From Clarkia xantiana subsp. parviflora (taxonomy: Eukaryota > Streptophyta > Magnoliopsida > Myrtales > Onagraceae), in contig JAPTYO010000008.1 of NCBI GenBank assembly GCA_036873135.1, positions 38,820,819 through 38,884,818 of the forward strand: a DNA stretch of 64,000 nt. Reading direction: 5' to 3'. How positions within the stretch are numbered: the first letter of the stretch is position 1; each line of letters starts with the position of its first letter. The position numbers and the translations under genes are program-made. Below, piece after piece: positions 35,335 through 47,954 of this stretch. The notes under the pieces were generated by a model. The model searched no databases. It saw only the letters and a list, made by a program, of their open reading frames with translations, and was not told the origin of the DNA.

Positions 35335-36094
35335 TGTTGGATCACGGGCGAAGCTCCGTTACGTCCTTGACGGAATGCTCTGGACTCTTGGGCTCTGCGT
35401 AATCCTGCAAAAGGGGATGACCTGGGTGGTGACCCAGAATCCCTCTCTGATGCTTAAATGAGTATATGATCAATGGGGTGGCAGCAATAATCTAAATGCG
35501 TATTAGATGATTCTGGTTTTCTGAGGTAACTTCCTCCTTTATATAGGAGGAGAAGTTACTCAGTTACCTGTGGCCATGATTGGCCGTTTTGCCCATGATT
35601 CCGTGTATCTCGCCACGATTCCGTATATCTCGTTAGGGATTCCGTAGATTTCGCCCCACGCTCCGCGTATCTTACCCATACTCCGCGTATCTCGGGCACG
35701 CCCTACGTATCTCGGGGAGCTTATCTATATCTTTAACCTTCTCCCACTACTCTATCTAGTAGGCGGGTTTCTCGGTCTTTGTCCTCTGATCACAAGTCAC
35801 GACTCCTGTCGGGGACTCCAGAGTTGTCTCATTCTAGGTCACCACCCAGGACCTTCAGTCTCTACGGGACAGGTCCTGCCTCTGCGGGGCTTTATTATCG
35901 GGGCCTTTACTAAGGCATATTGGGGCCTGCTCAGAGGCTTCTTGTCGGGAGCATCTAGCTCATGTGTCGGGGCCGCCATCATCGGGACCCTTCATATTGG
36001 GCCTTTGGGCCCCCCAGGCCTTTCACGAGGCCCACTGGACCTATTCGCCGTCCACTGGCTGTTAACGGGCTAAAGATTACATCGGAACCCATCA
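35335..36094 (-). repeat. 3' LTR of Tat element B
   Basis: 760 bp, opens TGTTGGATCACGGGCG and closes AACCCATCA on the plus strand. A hairpin around TTTATATAG lies at 35526-35559. Confidence 0.93.
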
Positions 36095-36106
36095 TTTGCC
36101 CCCAAG
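36095..36106 (-). other. Polypurine tract of element B
   Basis: Minus strand CTTGGGGGCAAA next to the LTR. Confidence 0.85.
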
Positions 36107-36577
36107 ACATGGGGTACTTTTAGTTCGCCGTGTCTTTCAGTTCCGATCCTCTGATCTTGCTGTCAGAGGCTTTTGTCTTCATACCCTCCGATACCACCGT
36201 CGGAGGTTTTTGCCTTACGTGTAATTGTTGTATAACAGATTCTTTTACTCATGATCACCTTGGGCCCACCAGACCCCATGGGCAGTTGCCAAATCCGAGG
36301 AGACTCCTCGGTTACTGTAGCATTAAATGCCTAGGGATAAGGAAATGACGTTTAAATCGGCGTGACTGTTGCTTTCTGAAAAAGCAGCTGTGACGTCACT
36401 CGCGTCTCTTCCGTACCTATAATCTCGGCGATTAAGATCGTGTCGTTTCCTCTTCAACGGTGCAGATCAAACCCGTCCAGCTGTCTCTTCCGTACCGTCC
36501 CCATGATTTCAACGATTATGATCGAATCGTTTCATCTTCAACGGTCAAGATTAGGGTCCTCCCTTTGTCCTTTTGCT

Positions 36578-36584
36578 TATAAAA
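36578..36584 (+). promoter_or_regulatory. TATA box of the antisense gene in element B
   Basis: TATAAAA about 160 bp before ATG 36741. Two upstream copies of a motif CGTTTCNTCTTCAACGGT (about 36446 and 36528) followed by CAGATC or CAAGATT. Confidence 0.65.
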
Positions 36585-36740
36585 GCTAAAACCCTGGCAT
36601 TATTCACTTCTTCTGCACTCTCTCGATTTCAGCCATTCTTGCATTCGAAGCTTCTTCTCCAAGCTCCTCCTGCTGTTCAAGTGATCCAAGGCCTTCAACC
36701 CTTCCGATCTTCCTTCATTTTACTTCTTCGACCACCAATC

Positions 36741-39431
36741 ATGTCTGGTAAGGGCTTTCCTCTATGTTTTCGTGATTTACTTGCTGTTTGTTCTCCTTTT
36801 CTCAAATTCTTTTGTTTGCAATCGTTTTAGACGAAGCTAGTTCTGAGGCTAGGGCTCCTTTCATTTTCGAATTTGCTGTCAATGAGATCTCTGAGGCTTC
36901 ATATGAGGTTGCCCTTAGAGATGGGTGTATTACCTCAGATTGGGAACCTCGTTTTCTGTATGAGTCTCAACCCGCTGTCAGAAGGAAGCACATCATTACG
37001 CCTCCTCGGGCAGGGGAAGTGTTCGTCTCCGCCGGATAAATAAGCGCCGGGATTCGGTTCCCCTTCTGCGGAAATATGGTGGAGATGTGCAACTTCTACA
37101 AAACGCATCCTCGTACCTTCTCTCCACACGCCATCCGCGTGTGGAATGCCTTCCAATTCTTATGCCACCGCCAGCAGTGGACGTACAGTCTACTGCTATT
37201 CCGCGCTTTTTAGGGCATGAAGTGCAACAAAGCTGGTGTCTGCTCCTTCTCCCCCCGACTCCCCAAGTGGACAAAGGAACAACTTTCACGTTTTGGCTGG
37301 GACAGCGAGACTTGGAAGTTCCACAAGGATCGGATACTGATACGCGACTCGGGGTCTGACAATAGCGGATGGAAGAAGTACTACTTCTTCGTCCAGCACA
37401 GCTCTGTCCCATGGCCTCGATGGGAGGTCGTGGCGGACCCTGCCCCCAAGCTCTTAGACTACACTCAACACCCTCCAAATGGTTCAGCTCTACCGTTGGG
37501 GAGACAACTTCATACCCCTCGACGCCAACAAGCTCCGGGAGAAGGACCTGATCATTATCGGAGTCCGACTCCTTGACTCTGTTTCCAAGGATTTGGTCAT
37601 CTGGGTAATATTTCTAACTATCTTATTTTTTACCTTTGCAGCTAAGAAGGCTTCTCTACTGACCCATCTCATTATGAAGCAGGGAGAGACTGATGCCGTC
37701 CAGAGTGGCTCCAAGCGGAAGCGAAAGCTGGTGAAGAAAGGTGCTTCTTCTTCCACTCCTATGTCTGCTGCTCCTCCCACCGAAGAGCAGGTCGGGGCCA
37801 AGAAGGCCAAGAGGGGGGAGATAGATCGGGCCTTCGGGGCCACTACTGTCGAGGAAGGTAAGCGCGTTCGTCGTGCAATTAAACGATATAAGAAATTAGT
37901 TCCCAAGGAATTTATCCCCGCTGATCGGGAGTCGCGGGTTCGGGAAATTAAATATATCCTTCAAGGAGAGGTCCCCCGCGTTCTCAAGGCGGGATATTAT
38001 AACTTCCATGGGAAAGACCAGCATGTCAAACGTCAAATTCTCTGGTGTCCTGGCGGAATTATTCCTGATCATGTTCGTCCTGCCACCACAGGTCCCTCGG
38101 ACACTCCTGTCCCGACGGAGGCTGTTATTCAAGCGGAGACTGCAGCTCCGCAAGAACTGATGCTGGAGGATGTCCCGGCGGAAGCTCAGTTCCGTCGGGT
38201 GACTGATTTGGAGGCCTCTCCTTCTGCCGAGGAGCCTGACGAGGGGGGCCTGCTTCCCCGCGGAAGGTCGGGGTCAAGGAGCATGGGGCCCGCTGTGAGG
38301 GACGTGTCCCGGAGTCCTCCTCCTGCTTTCCGTACTCCTACTCCTGAGCTTCCTCCGATCGAGGTAGCTCCTCCCGTCGATGATGCCGAGGTTATCCCTC
38401 GTCTTCCGATGGATGATGTTTACAAGATCTACACCCCCGACCAGGCAACGGCTCCCTGGCGTCCTATCGAATCCCTCCGAGGGTTTTCAATCCGACGGGA
38501 TAATCTTCAGCCCGACTTGGCCCTGCATCTGCTGGCAGGGTCAATTCCTCCCTCTTTGAGACAGCCGCTTTACTTGACGCGGGAGGACATCGAAGAGGAA
38601 TTTCGCGCTATGGCCGTCCGTCGGATGGAGGTAACACTTTACCTTTGTTTGTTTCCTTCATCTCTGCTTTCGAGTATTGAATTCTTTATCCATTTCCCTT
38701 TCGCCTTAGGAAACTGCGGACCAGCAGCGTTGTTTCGCCATCGCCTTGGCTCTGAAGAGCGCTTTGGAGGAGGCTGAAGCTAGGTCGGACCCTGATGCCT
38801 TAGCCAAACTTCAGGTGGAGCTCGACGAGGCGGTGGCGGCCAAGAATAAGATGGCCAAGGAGAAGGGTCTCCTCGACAACATGGCTTCGGACCTGCTTAA
38901 GAAGGTTCAAGATCATGAGGCTGTCATGCGTCGGGAGCGGAAGATGGTCCAGGTGGAGCAGCAGCGGAATGAGGCGGAGAAGAAGCAGCTCATTCGTGAG
39001 AAGGACGTCTTCGCGGATCTTCTCGCGGAGGCCAAGGCGAGGTCTGAGGCGGAGAGGGCTGAGTTCTCTGCCAAGCTAGCTGAGACAAAGGCTCAAGGCC
39101 TCGAGGAGGGCCGCCTACAGGGCCGCGGGGAGTATCGGAACTCCGAAGAGTTTAAGGTGGCTGCTGTAGAGTTCTGCAAGTCCGAGATGGAGGATGTCTT
39201 ATACAACGCCGTTGAAGAGCTCTATACAGCCTACCCGGATTCCATCGACTTCACGAAGTCCGAGACTCTCGCCCCCGTCGCGGAGAAGTACTTCAACCTC
39301 CCCGCGGAGAGTGAAGAGGCCGCTACCGTGGACCCGACTCCGCCAGCTGCGGAGCTTCTGCCCAGGCCCCTCCGAACCTTGCTCCCTCCGGTGCTGTTGA
39401 GGATCCATCTTCCAACAAGGACCAAGTCTAA
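36741..39431 (+). pseudogene. Antisense gene of Tat element B
   Basis: Same structure as in A: exon ATGTCTG (36741-36747), intron to 36830, domain exon 36831-37604, intron-like 37 nt, long exon 37642-38630, intron 38631-38709 (GTAACA...CCTTAG), last exon 38710-39431. The N-terminal domain shows FPFCGNMVEMCNF and SDNSGWKKYYFFVQ; the third part EGKRVRRAIKRYKKLVPKEF and LKAGYYNFHGKDQH; the last part a long coiled coil (LQVELDEAVAAKNKMAKEK) and EFCKSEMEDVLYNAVEEL. Breaks: TAA at 37037-37039, TAG near 37213, a 10-base loss near 37466 and a frameshift in the last 30 codons. Function unknown. Confidence 0.78.
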
Positions 39432-39639
39432 TGTTACATCTTTTAGTCCTTGTAGTCTTTCTCCTTCGTTTTTTGTATCCGAACTCCTAGGCCTTCGAGC
39501 CTTTATATAAGGAATTTCTTTCATCTGTTTTGGTCTCGATAATTATTTGCGCTTATCTAAAGCGGCTTTAAATTCGTTACTCAGAACGTTCCGATGCACC
39601 ATTTGAGATGACTCCATACGTCCTTCCGACGCTTTACTC

Positions 39640-40140
39640 GGGACTTCACCATTTAAGGTTTCTCGTCCAATCGGGACTTCACCACTTAAGGTTTCTCGTC
39701 CAATCGGGACTTCACCACTTAAGGCTTCTCGTCCAATCGGGACTTCACCACTTAAGGTTTCTCGTCCAATCGTGCATCATTAAGATGGCTTCATCGTACC
39801 CTTTGAGGCTTTTATTGCGTCTTTTCAGACGACTTTAGTCATACCCTTTAAGGGATTTTATCGCGTCCTTGCCAGACGACTTTCGCGGACCTGTTAAGGC
39901 TTTTTCGTACCCGTTAAGGCTTTTGGCCGCATCATATAGACGACTTACACGGACCCATCAGGGCCTTTTCGTACCTAGGCTTTTGGTTGCATCATATAGA
40001 CGACTTACATGTACCCCGTAGGGCTTTTGTCCGTACCTGTTAAGGCTTTTGGCCGCATCATATAGACGACTTACGCATACCTCGGAAGGCTTTTATCGTA
40101 CCTTGGAAGGCTTTTGTCGCGTCATCGGATCTTATTGATA
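39640..40140. repeat. Tandem repeat block between pol and antisense gene, element B
   Basis: A 33-bp unit GGACTTCACCACTTAAGGTT plus TCTCGTCCAATC four times (39640-39771), then degenerate units with CATCATATAGACGACTTAC and GTTAAGGCTTTTGGCCGC to about 40140. AGACGACTT is shared with A and C. Confidence 0.85.
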
Positions 40141-40171
40141 GACAATTTGCGCCATTCGCGGCGTCTTAATA

Positions 40172-43100
40172 TCAAACATGATACTTCTTCAAGTGTTCGC
40201 CACTGAAGGAATGCTTCAACGTCTTGCCATCAAGGACCTCTAGCTTGTATGCATTGGGTGCTGGCATCCCTACGATCTTGTAAGGTCCCTCCCATTTTGG
40301 CAATAGTTTGTTGATCCGATCTTGATGAACGAACTCGTTCCTCCGCCAGACAAGTTCTCCCACGAAGAATTGTCGGGACCTGACACGCCGATTGTAATAT
40401 CGGGCTGTTGCCAGACGCATTCGGGCCTGAACTTCATCAGCCTTCCATCTTTTCTCCTCGAGCAAGTCTAAGTCTAGACGCCTAATTTCCTCATTTGTCA
40501 GAGGCTCGTAATATTTCGCGCGATGGGACGCCACCGCTATTTCCACGGGAGCGACTGCCTCCGTGCCATAGACCAGGCCAAACAGAGTTTCTCCTGTCGA
40601 TTGCTTGGGTGTTGTTCTCACAGCCCACAACACGTTTTCGAGCTCATCCAGCCAATGGCCCTGCAAGTCATAGACTCTCTTCTTCAAGCCATCCATCACG
40701 ATCTTGTTGGCTGATTCCACCTGGCCATTGGTTTGAGCGTGGTGGACTGAAGCGGTCCGATGTTCGATGTTCAACTCCTCCAGGTACTCCTTCAACTGAG
40801 TCCCATTGAACGGAGGGCCGTTGTCGCTGATCAACACTCGAGGGACCCCATACCGGGATATGATATGAGTTTGAAGGAACTTGAGGATCTGCTGCCCGTC
40901 GTCCTGGCCAATGCCTTAGCCTCTATCCATTTTGAGAAGTAATCGATGGCCACGAGCAAATACTTGCACTGACCTTTCGCTTGGGGAAGAGGTCCCACCA
41001 AGTCAATCCCCCATTGTGCGAAGGGCCATGCACTCCTGATGGGCATTAAGTCCGCGGCGGGAGCCACGATGTTTGGAGTGTACCTCTGGCATGCATCACA
41101 GGATCGGACCATTGCTGTCGCCTCCTTGTTCATCGAGGGCCAATAGTAGCCTAAGTTCAGCGCCTTCCTCACAAGAGATCGGGCCCCCTCATGACAGGCC
41201 GCGACTCCCTCGTGAAGCTCCCTCAGGATCCGATTCGTGTCAGGTTCCGCCACGCATTTTAGAAAAGGCTTTACATACCCTTTTTTGTACAATTGGTTAT
41301 CTACCATCGCGTAGTTGTCCGCAATCCGACGCAACCTGACAGCTGCCACCTTATCATCGGGGAGTGCCCCCGTAGTCAGGTATGTGACCATCGGGGTCAT
41401 CCAAGTGGGCTTCTCTTCTTCCTCCGATCCTGTCTCAATAGTGCAGATCTCCGCTGGATCTATGTTCGAGATAATCACCTTCTCTAGGAAATGCACCTTC
41501 CGATTCTCCTCGGGGGCCACTCCCAAAGCAAACTTGCTTAAGGCATCTGCTTCCGCGTTTTCTTCCCTCGGGATCGCCTCGATATCGAAGCTTTTGAAGC
41601 TTCCCTTCAAAGTCTGCACCTCGTGCAAATACTTCTTCATTGTCGGGCTCCTGGCTTCGTAATTCCCCTGGACTTGATTTACAACCAAGCTGGCGTCGCA
41701 CTTCACTTTTAAATGATCGACCCCCGTACCCTTAGCAATCTTGAGACCCGTGATGAGAGCCTCGTATTCTGCTTCATTGTTGGTGGCTTTGAACGTCAAC
41801 GCCAAGGCATATTGTAGGGGCTCGCCTCCGCCGGGCGGTATCAATACGAATCCTGCCCCCGAGCCTTCTACACTTGATGAACCATCCGTATACATCTCCC
41901 AGGTGTTCTCCTCATTTGGCTGTTCTGGCTGCTGTTCTGTTGTCGGGACTTCCTCCATGGTTGCCCCCTCTGCGGGACCCGTTACTTCCAGATCGGGTGC
42001 CGTAGACTCGGCTATAAAATCTGCCAACGCCTGGCCCTTAATAGCGGTTCTCGGAGCGAAATGAATACGAAACTCCGTTAGCTCGATGGCCCATTTCACC
42101 AGTCTTCCCGACGCCTCCGGTCGGTTCAAAAAGTGCTTCAGGGGCTGATTAGTCAATACCGTGACTTCATGGGCATGGAAGTAAGCTCGTAGTTTTCGAG
42201 CGGCAATAATCAACGCGAAGAGATACTTCTCAATAGCGGGATAGTTTATTTCAGACTTGGCAAACGCCTTGCTTACATAATAGATAGGCACTTGGTTGCC
42301 CTTGACAATCAAAACAGAACTAACAGCCACATCAGAAACAGCCAAATAGAGATAAAGCGGCTCGCCTGGAACTGGTTTTGCCAACGGCGGAAGGGTACGG
42401 AGGTGCTGCTTGAGTGCCTGGAACGCCTCCTCGCACTTGTCGGTCCATTCGAACTTCTTGTGGGCCCTCAGCACATCAAAAAATGGCATGGCTCGGTCAC
42501 TCGCCTTGGATAGGAAGCGATTCATCGCGGCCAACCAGCCATTCAGCACCTGAACCTCCCGATGAGTCTTCGGGGACTGCATCTCCTCAATTGCTCGCAG
42601 CTTCTCAGGGTTTACCTCGATTCCTCTCTGGCTCACCATGAACCCTAGGAACTTCCCCGAGTTCACCCCAAAAGCACATTTGTCGGGGTTCAGCCGAACC
42701 TGATGGAACTTCATCCGCTCAAACGCCGCCGCCAAGTTCTGGACATGGTCTCCTGCCTGTCGGGACTTCACCAGCATGTCATCCACATACGCCTCCATGG
42801 TTTTCCCCAGCATGTCTCCAAACAGCTTGTTCACCATCCGCTGGTAAGTTGCTCCGGCATTGATCAATCCAAAGGGCATCACGTCGTAGTGGTAGACGTC
42901 ACTGTCGGCATAGAAAGCCGTATGGGGGGCATCCTCCTTCGCCATCTTGATCTGGTTGTATCCGGAATAGGCATCCATGAAGCTCAGCAGTTCATGTCCC
43001 GATGTAGCATCCACCAGCTGGTCAATCCTCGGAAGCGGGTAGCAATCCTTCGGGCAGGCCTTGTTCAAGTCGCGGAAATCGACACACATCCGCCACTTCC

Positions 43101-45837
43101 CGTTACTCTTTCGCACTAGGACTGGATTAGCAACCCAAGTCTGGAATCGGAGCTCCTTGATGAATCCAGCGTCAAGCAGTCTGCCCACCTCTTGCTGGAT
43201 CGCGATCCTCTTGTCCGCGCCCATCGGACGCCTTCTCTGCGCGATAGGCTTGATCGCGGGGTCTATCTTCAGCTCGTGCACTATCACGTCGGGGCTGATT
43301 CCTGGCATATCACTCGGGGACCAGGCAAACAGCTCCTTAAACTCCTTCAGGAGCTCGATCAGTTCTCGGGCTCTTTCTTCCGACAAAGCAGACCCGATCT
43401 TCACCTTCCTCTGCGGTCCATCAATCTCAACCTCCTTCAGGTCCTCCATGGGGGCGGGACGCCCATACTCCTCTCGAGGATCGGCATCAGTCTGAAGGAC
43501 AGTCATGGCTTCCCTCCTTCTCCTTCGGGTAGCATTAACATAGCATTTTCGCGACGCCACTTGATCACCCTTGACCTCTCCAACTCCGTTGTCAGTCGGG
43601 AACTTCATCTTTTGGTGGACCGTCGAGGCGACTGCCATGAGAGGGTTGATAGTGGTCCTCCCGATAATAGCGTTGTATGCCCTCGCAGACTCCACTACGA
43701 CGAAATCTACGTCTCGCTTCTCCATCTTCCAGCCACTACCAAACTCTACTGGTAAGGTAATCATTCCCAACGGGTAAGAAGTGGAACCAGAGAATCCCAC
43801 CATCGGGAAGTCCACCTGTGTCAGGTCCTTTTTCGTCTTTCCCATGGCTTCCAGAGCGTCCATGAAAAGGATGTCGGAAGAGCTCCCTCCGTCTATCAGG
43901 ATCCGCTTCATCTCGAATCCATCTACGTCCAGGGTCACGACCAAGGCGTCGTCGTGAGGGCTCTCCACACCTACTAGATCTTCCGCCGAGAAAGAAATCA
44001 CCATTTCCTCCTTCAGAGTCCACGACCGGGACCTTTTGCCTAACACCACCGCGGCAGATATACGGGAAGCGTAGTTCTCCCGAGAAGCAGAGGTATCACC
44101 TCCCGCCGCCATTCCTCCGTGGATGACGTTGATAGTTCCCCGCCTCTCCTTGCGGGCACCCGATCCTGAGGCTTCTTGCTCAACCTTCTTCTTCTTCGAG
44201 GATCGGTCGCGGGACTTGGAACGGGACCACGACCGACTTTTGGAGCGAGATCGGCACCTTCCCCTTCCGACAAACTCTTTTAACTTCCCTTTTTGGATCA
44301 GCTTCTCAATTTCCTTCTTCAGCTCCCGACAGTTTTCAGTGTCGTGGCCATTGGCTCGATGGTAGCGACAATAACGGTCAGGGCGGCCTCCTAGAAATTC
44401 GCCTTCTTTTCTCGGAGGGTATCGGGCGAGACCCTGCCGATCCATCACAGCTAACACAGAAGTCATCGAGCTATTGATGGGAACGGCCCGACCTTCTCGA
44501 TTGTCCTTCCTATGGGGACGCTTATCTTCTCTTTTCTCGGGGCGACCACGGTTTCTACTCCCCTCCGATTTGTCGCTCCCTTTGCGCTCATCCGACAGCT
44601 TGGACGATGGTTTTCCCCTTCCCGACCTCGGGGGATCGAGCTCTCCGGCAGCAATCTTCGACTCCTGGACGTCGATTTGTTGTTTCACCCTCTCTTGTAG
44701 GGCCTCCATACTCCACACAGCTTTCGCAGCTACACTGTGCATCAGGTCGGAACCGTACGGAGCGCTCAAGTTCCGCAGGAAAGTACGGATGGTCTCTCCC
44801 TCCGATATCTCTTCATCGATCTCTGCGGCACTGGCAGTGAATCGTTGGTATGCCAACGATTCGTCGGGCCTCTGCACCACCTGGGTCAGGGACCTTACAC
44901 TCTTCAGAAGGCGCCTCCGACCTTGATACTGTTTGATAAACCGATCGTGCATGTCCGCCCAGCACGTAATGCATCCTGGTGGGAGGCTGAAAAACCAAGT
45001 CATGGCCCTTTCTCCCAAAGTAATCGGGAACAGCGAACACACGAGGTCGTCGTTCGAGGTCCTTCCCATGCAAGCCTGGACATGTCTCTGAACATGGCGA
45101 ACCGGGTCTCCTTCACCATCGTACTCCTTGATGGTCGGGATGCCTAGCCCTGGCGGGGCGACCGTATCCAACAGCCGCGGATGAAAGGATGGCTGGATCG
45201 ATCCCTTAACTCCGATGTCATCTGCTTCTGGTCACCCATGCAGATGTTGACGATCTTCACCACCTGATCGGGGGTGATGGGGCCATTCAGGGGAATGGTC
45301 CTGTTTTGCACCGGTCCTGGGCCGTCGACCACAAATTTCTCCAGGTGCGCCGGTTCTTTACCCTTACTCCTGGGCGGAACCTCCTGAACCTCTTGTTCTT
45401 CTGGGACCACCCTCGGGGGGGGGGGGGGGGGGGGGTGGAGGTAATTCTTCTCGCGGAGGCAACTCCTCCGCCCTCCTGGCGGCCTCTCTCTTATCCAGCA
45501 AGGCTTCCATGGCAGCCAAGAACATGGGCATAGCATCCGCTACTGCCTTGGCCAATTCCGAGTTCGAAGAAGACCCTTCTTCCCTTCGCGGGACTCTTTC
45601 CCCTCCGTGGCCCACAGGGTTTGGGGGAGCCTCATCTTCATCCCTACGCGGGATATCCTGCCTGTTCATCTCCGTGTCTCGGACTGAGACCTCATAACCG
45701 TCACCCTGCCCCCCTGTCTGTGAAAGAGCGGGGTTCTCACCTTGTTCAGCAACACGTTCTGGCAACTGGGAATTCATAGTTCCTGCGGGACGGGAACTGC
45801 CAGCCTGAACTTGCTTCTTCTTGCCACCACCGGCCAT
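40172..45837 (-). pseudogene. Gag-pol of Tat element B, nearly intact
   Basis: Starts at 45837 (MAGGGKKKQVQAG). A Pro run is coded by a 20-base homopolymer (45415-45434). Capsid: GERAMTWFFSLPPGCITCW. Knuckle: CRYHRANGHDTENC. Protease: LIDGGSSSDILF. RT ends in YVDD; two RNase H domains follow (YTDGSSSVEGSGAGF in the second); integrase has HEGVAACHEGAR, CDACQRY, GIDLVGPLP and ISDNGPPFNG. The 1446-codon open piece 40831-45171 covers capsid to integrase core. It is broken only at homopolymers or single bases: the poly-G run, about 45184, and 40895-40897 (a G lost from GGGG, minus strand). Two Tyr codons are missing in capsid against C. The single gag-pol frame is the ancestral state of this family. 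Confidence 0.9.
45415..45434. repeat. G20 homopolymer in gag (poly-Pro codons)
   Basis: Codes for consecutive Pro on the minus strand. Its length puts downstream gag out of frame. It could also be a sequencing or assembly length error. Confidence 0.9.
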
Positions 45838-45871
45838 TGATCTGGTAGAAGCTATCTTGACTTTTCGTAAG

Positions 45872-45891
45872 ATTCCCACAGACGGCGCCAA
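45872..45891 (-). other. Primer-binding site of element B (tRNA-Asp type)
   Basis: Minus strand TTGGCGCCGTCTGTGGGAAT directly inside the 5' LTR. Confidence 0.85.
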
Positions 45892-46651
45892 TGTTGGATC
45901 ACGGGCGAAGCTCCGTTACGTCCTTGACGGAATGCTCTGGACTCCTGGGCTCCGCGTAATCCTGCAAAAGGGGATGACCTGGGTGGTGACCCAGAATCCC
46001 TCTCCGATGCTTAAATGAGTATATGATCAATGGGGTGGCAGCAATAATCTAAATGCGTATTAGATGATTCTGGTTTTCTGAGGTAACTTCCTCCTTTATA
46101 TAGGAGGAGAAGTTACTCAGTTACCTGTGGTCATGATTGGCCGTTTTGCCCATGATTCCGTGTATCTCGCCACGATTCTGTATATCTCGTTAGGGATTCC
46201 GTAGATTTCGCCCCACGCTCCGCGTATCTTACCCATACTCCGCGTATCTCGGGCACGCCCTGCGTATCTCGGGGAGCTTATCTATATCTTTAACCGTCTC
46301 CCACTACTCTATCTAGTAGGCGGGTTTCTCGGTCTTTGTCCTCTGATCACAAGTCACGACTCCTGTCGGGGACTCCAGAGTTGTCTCATTCTAGGTCACC
46401 ACCCAGGACCTTCAGTCTCTACGGGACAGGTCCTGCCTCTGCGGGGCTTTATTATCGGGGCCTTTACTAAGGCATATTGGGGCCTGCTCAGAGGCTTCTT
46501 GTCGGGAGCATCTAGCTCATGTGTCGGGGCCGCCATCATCGGGACCCTTCATATTGGGCCTTTGGGCCCCCCAGGCCTTTCACGAGGCCCACTGGACCTA
46601 TTCGCCGTCCACTGGCTGTTAACGGGCTAACGATTACATCGGAACCCATCA
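45892..46651 (-). repeat. 5' LTR of Tat element B
   Basis: 760 bp, pair of 35335-36094. The promoter TATA (CTATATAAA, minus strand) is at 46095-46103. Confidence 0.93.
46083..46116 (-). promoter_or_regulatory. TATA-centred hairpin in the 5' LTR of element B
   Basis: Arms GTAACTTCCTCC and GGAGGAGAAGTTAC enclose TTTATATA. Confidence 0.7.
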
Positions 46652-46656
46652 GTTCC

Positions 46657-46948
46657 CACCATTGTCGTCGTACGCTTCGTTAGATACTTTGGCCTATATC
46701 CCCCGTCGTACGTCCATGGCCCGTACATCGGAAATCCCGGTCGAGCTGAGGATGCTACTATATATTTCTCGCTTACACTGATTGATAGTATGACCAAGGT
46801 GACCGCAACCATAACACAAATCGGGAAGTCGCTCGTACTTAATTTTAGCCCATAATTCTTCACCACTATCATTAGAAGCCTGGGAAAAGAGGTTTGGATG
46901 AATCTTAGGAACCCCCTAACATATCCATCATCTCCACCTATATCCACC
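46657..46948 (-). pseudogene. LINE ORF1 fragment with CCHC zinc knuckle (5'-truncated end of the LINE)
   Basis: The minus strand reads KYERLPDLCYGCGHLGHT then INQC, the zinc-knuckle block of plant L1 ORF1 proteins. It then has an in-frame stop and continues as SNEAYDDNGGN up to the element B insertion. The upstream ORF1 part is missing, so the LINE is 5'-truncated near 46948. Confidence 0.8.
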
Positions 46949-46956
46949 TATTGGTA

Positions 46957-47954
46957 ATTTGGTACTGGTAACTGGGGAGATAGAAGAACTGAAGAAGGAA
47001 GAATATATATCTATCTATATTTATATCTATATCTACTATATTATATTAATTCGGTATCGGAAGCCCTCTGGTCGACACGTGGACAGTCCACGCGGTCAGT
47101 GTTTGCTAATTTAATCGGTATTTAATAGGGGTTCTCTAAATTTAGATATATAATATTGATTGGTTGAAAATTAAGAAATATTTTATTTCCTATTTTGGTC
47201 TCTACGCAATTTATAGAAACAAATTAATTAAAAGTTTCCATTTAAATATTAAATCTATACAGTTTGGTTCCGGAAGACCGTAGGCCGCCACGTAAGCAAT
47301 GTGTATAAACAAAAAAAACAAATAAACAATACATAATTTAGGAAGAAATATACAAAAACTCACGGCAAATAAATTAATATAAGCTCTATAATTATATATC
47401 TATATGATCCACAATATATACTATTAAGAATTATATTAATTACATTACATAATTCACGGCAACATTCACTATATAAATGGGTGTAGAAGGTGAATCACTA
47501 TATAATATGATATAAAAAAACCACCTAAAAATATACTCATAATTAATAAATATATATATGAAGAGCAAAACCCTACTATGATATTCCCTAAATAATAAAA
47601 CCCTACACGTTTCTTTTATTATAATTGGAAATAATGTATTATATTAATTAATTATTTCTATAATAATATAGTAAATAATAAATAGATCTACATTAAATAT
47701 TTTAATTTTTTCTGACTGCATTAAATATCTATCAGGACTCCAAAATTTATTGTATAGAAATACATAACCATATAATTCTGTATATATTCATAAAACCTCA
47801 TTCATACTTTCATTGAATATTGTTCGTGGTGCTTTGATTATGAAGCTCCTTTAGTTATTAAATTGTTCATAGTCATTAGAGTTTGAGACTCTGTCAAAAT
47901 TGTTCTCATTACTGAAATGTGAATATTTCTTATATTCTCAAGATTTCTTACTTA
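46957..47954. other. AT-rich spacer between elements B and C
   Basis: No coding region. A Helitron-like 5' end is at 47032. Near 47078 the inverted repeat GTGGAC/GTCCAC lies in CACGTGGACAGTCCACG. The rest is low-complexity AT DNA up to the TSD of element C. Confidence 0.5.

Larger units (their letters stand above)
35335..46651 (-). mobile_element. Tat-type Ty3/Gypsy retrotransposon B (11.3 kb) with antisense gene
   Basis: Two 760-bp LTRs, target duplication GTTCC (35330-35334, 46652-46656), primer site, PPT, nearly intact gag-pol on the minus strand and an antisense gene on the plus strand. The LTRs differ at about 8 sites in 760 (about 1 %, by eye). Closest relative in the window is element C (same LTR family, opposite orientation). 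Inserted into LINE ORF1. Confidence 0.95.

Noticed and set aside
46627..46947. 106-codon minus frame
   Set aside because: It is a different frame from the one with the zinc knuckle CYGCGHLGHT; the LINE ORF1 reading explains the DNA better.
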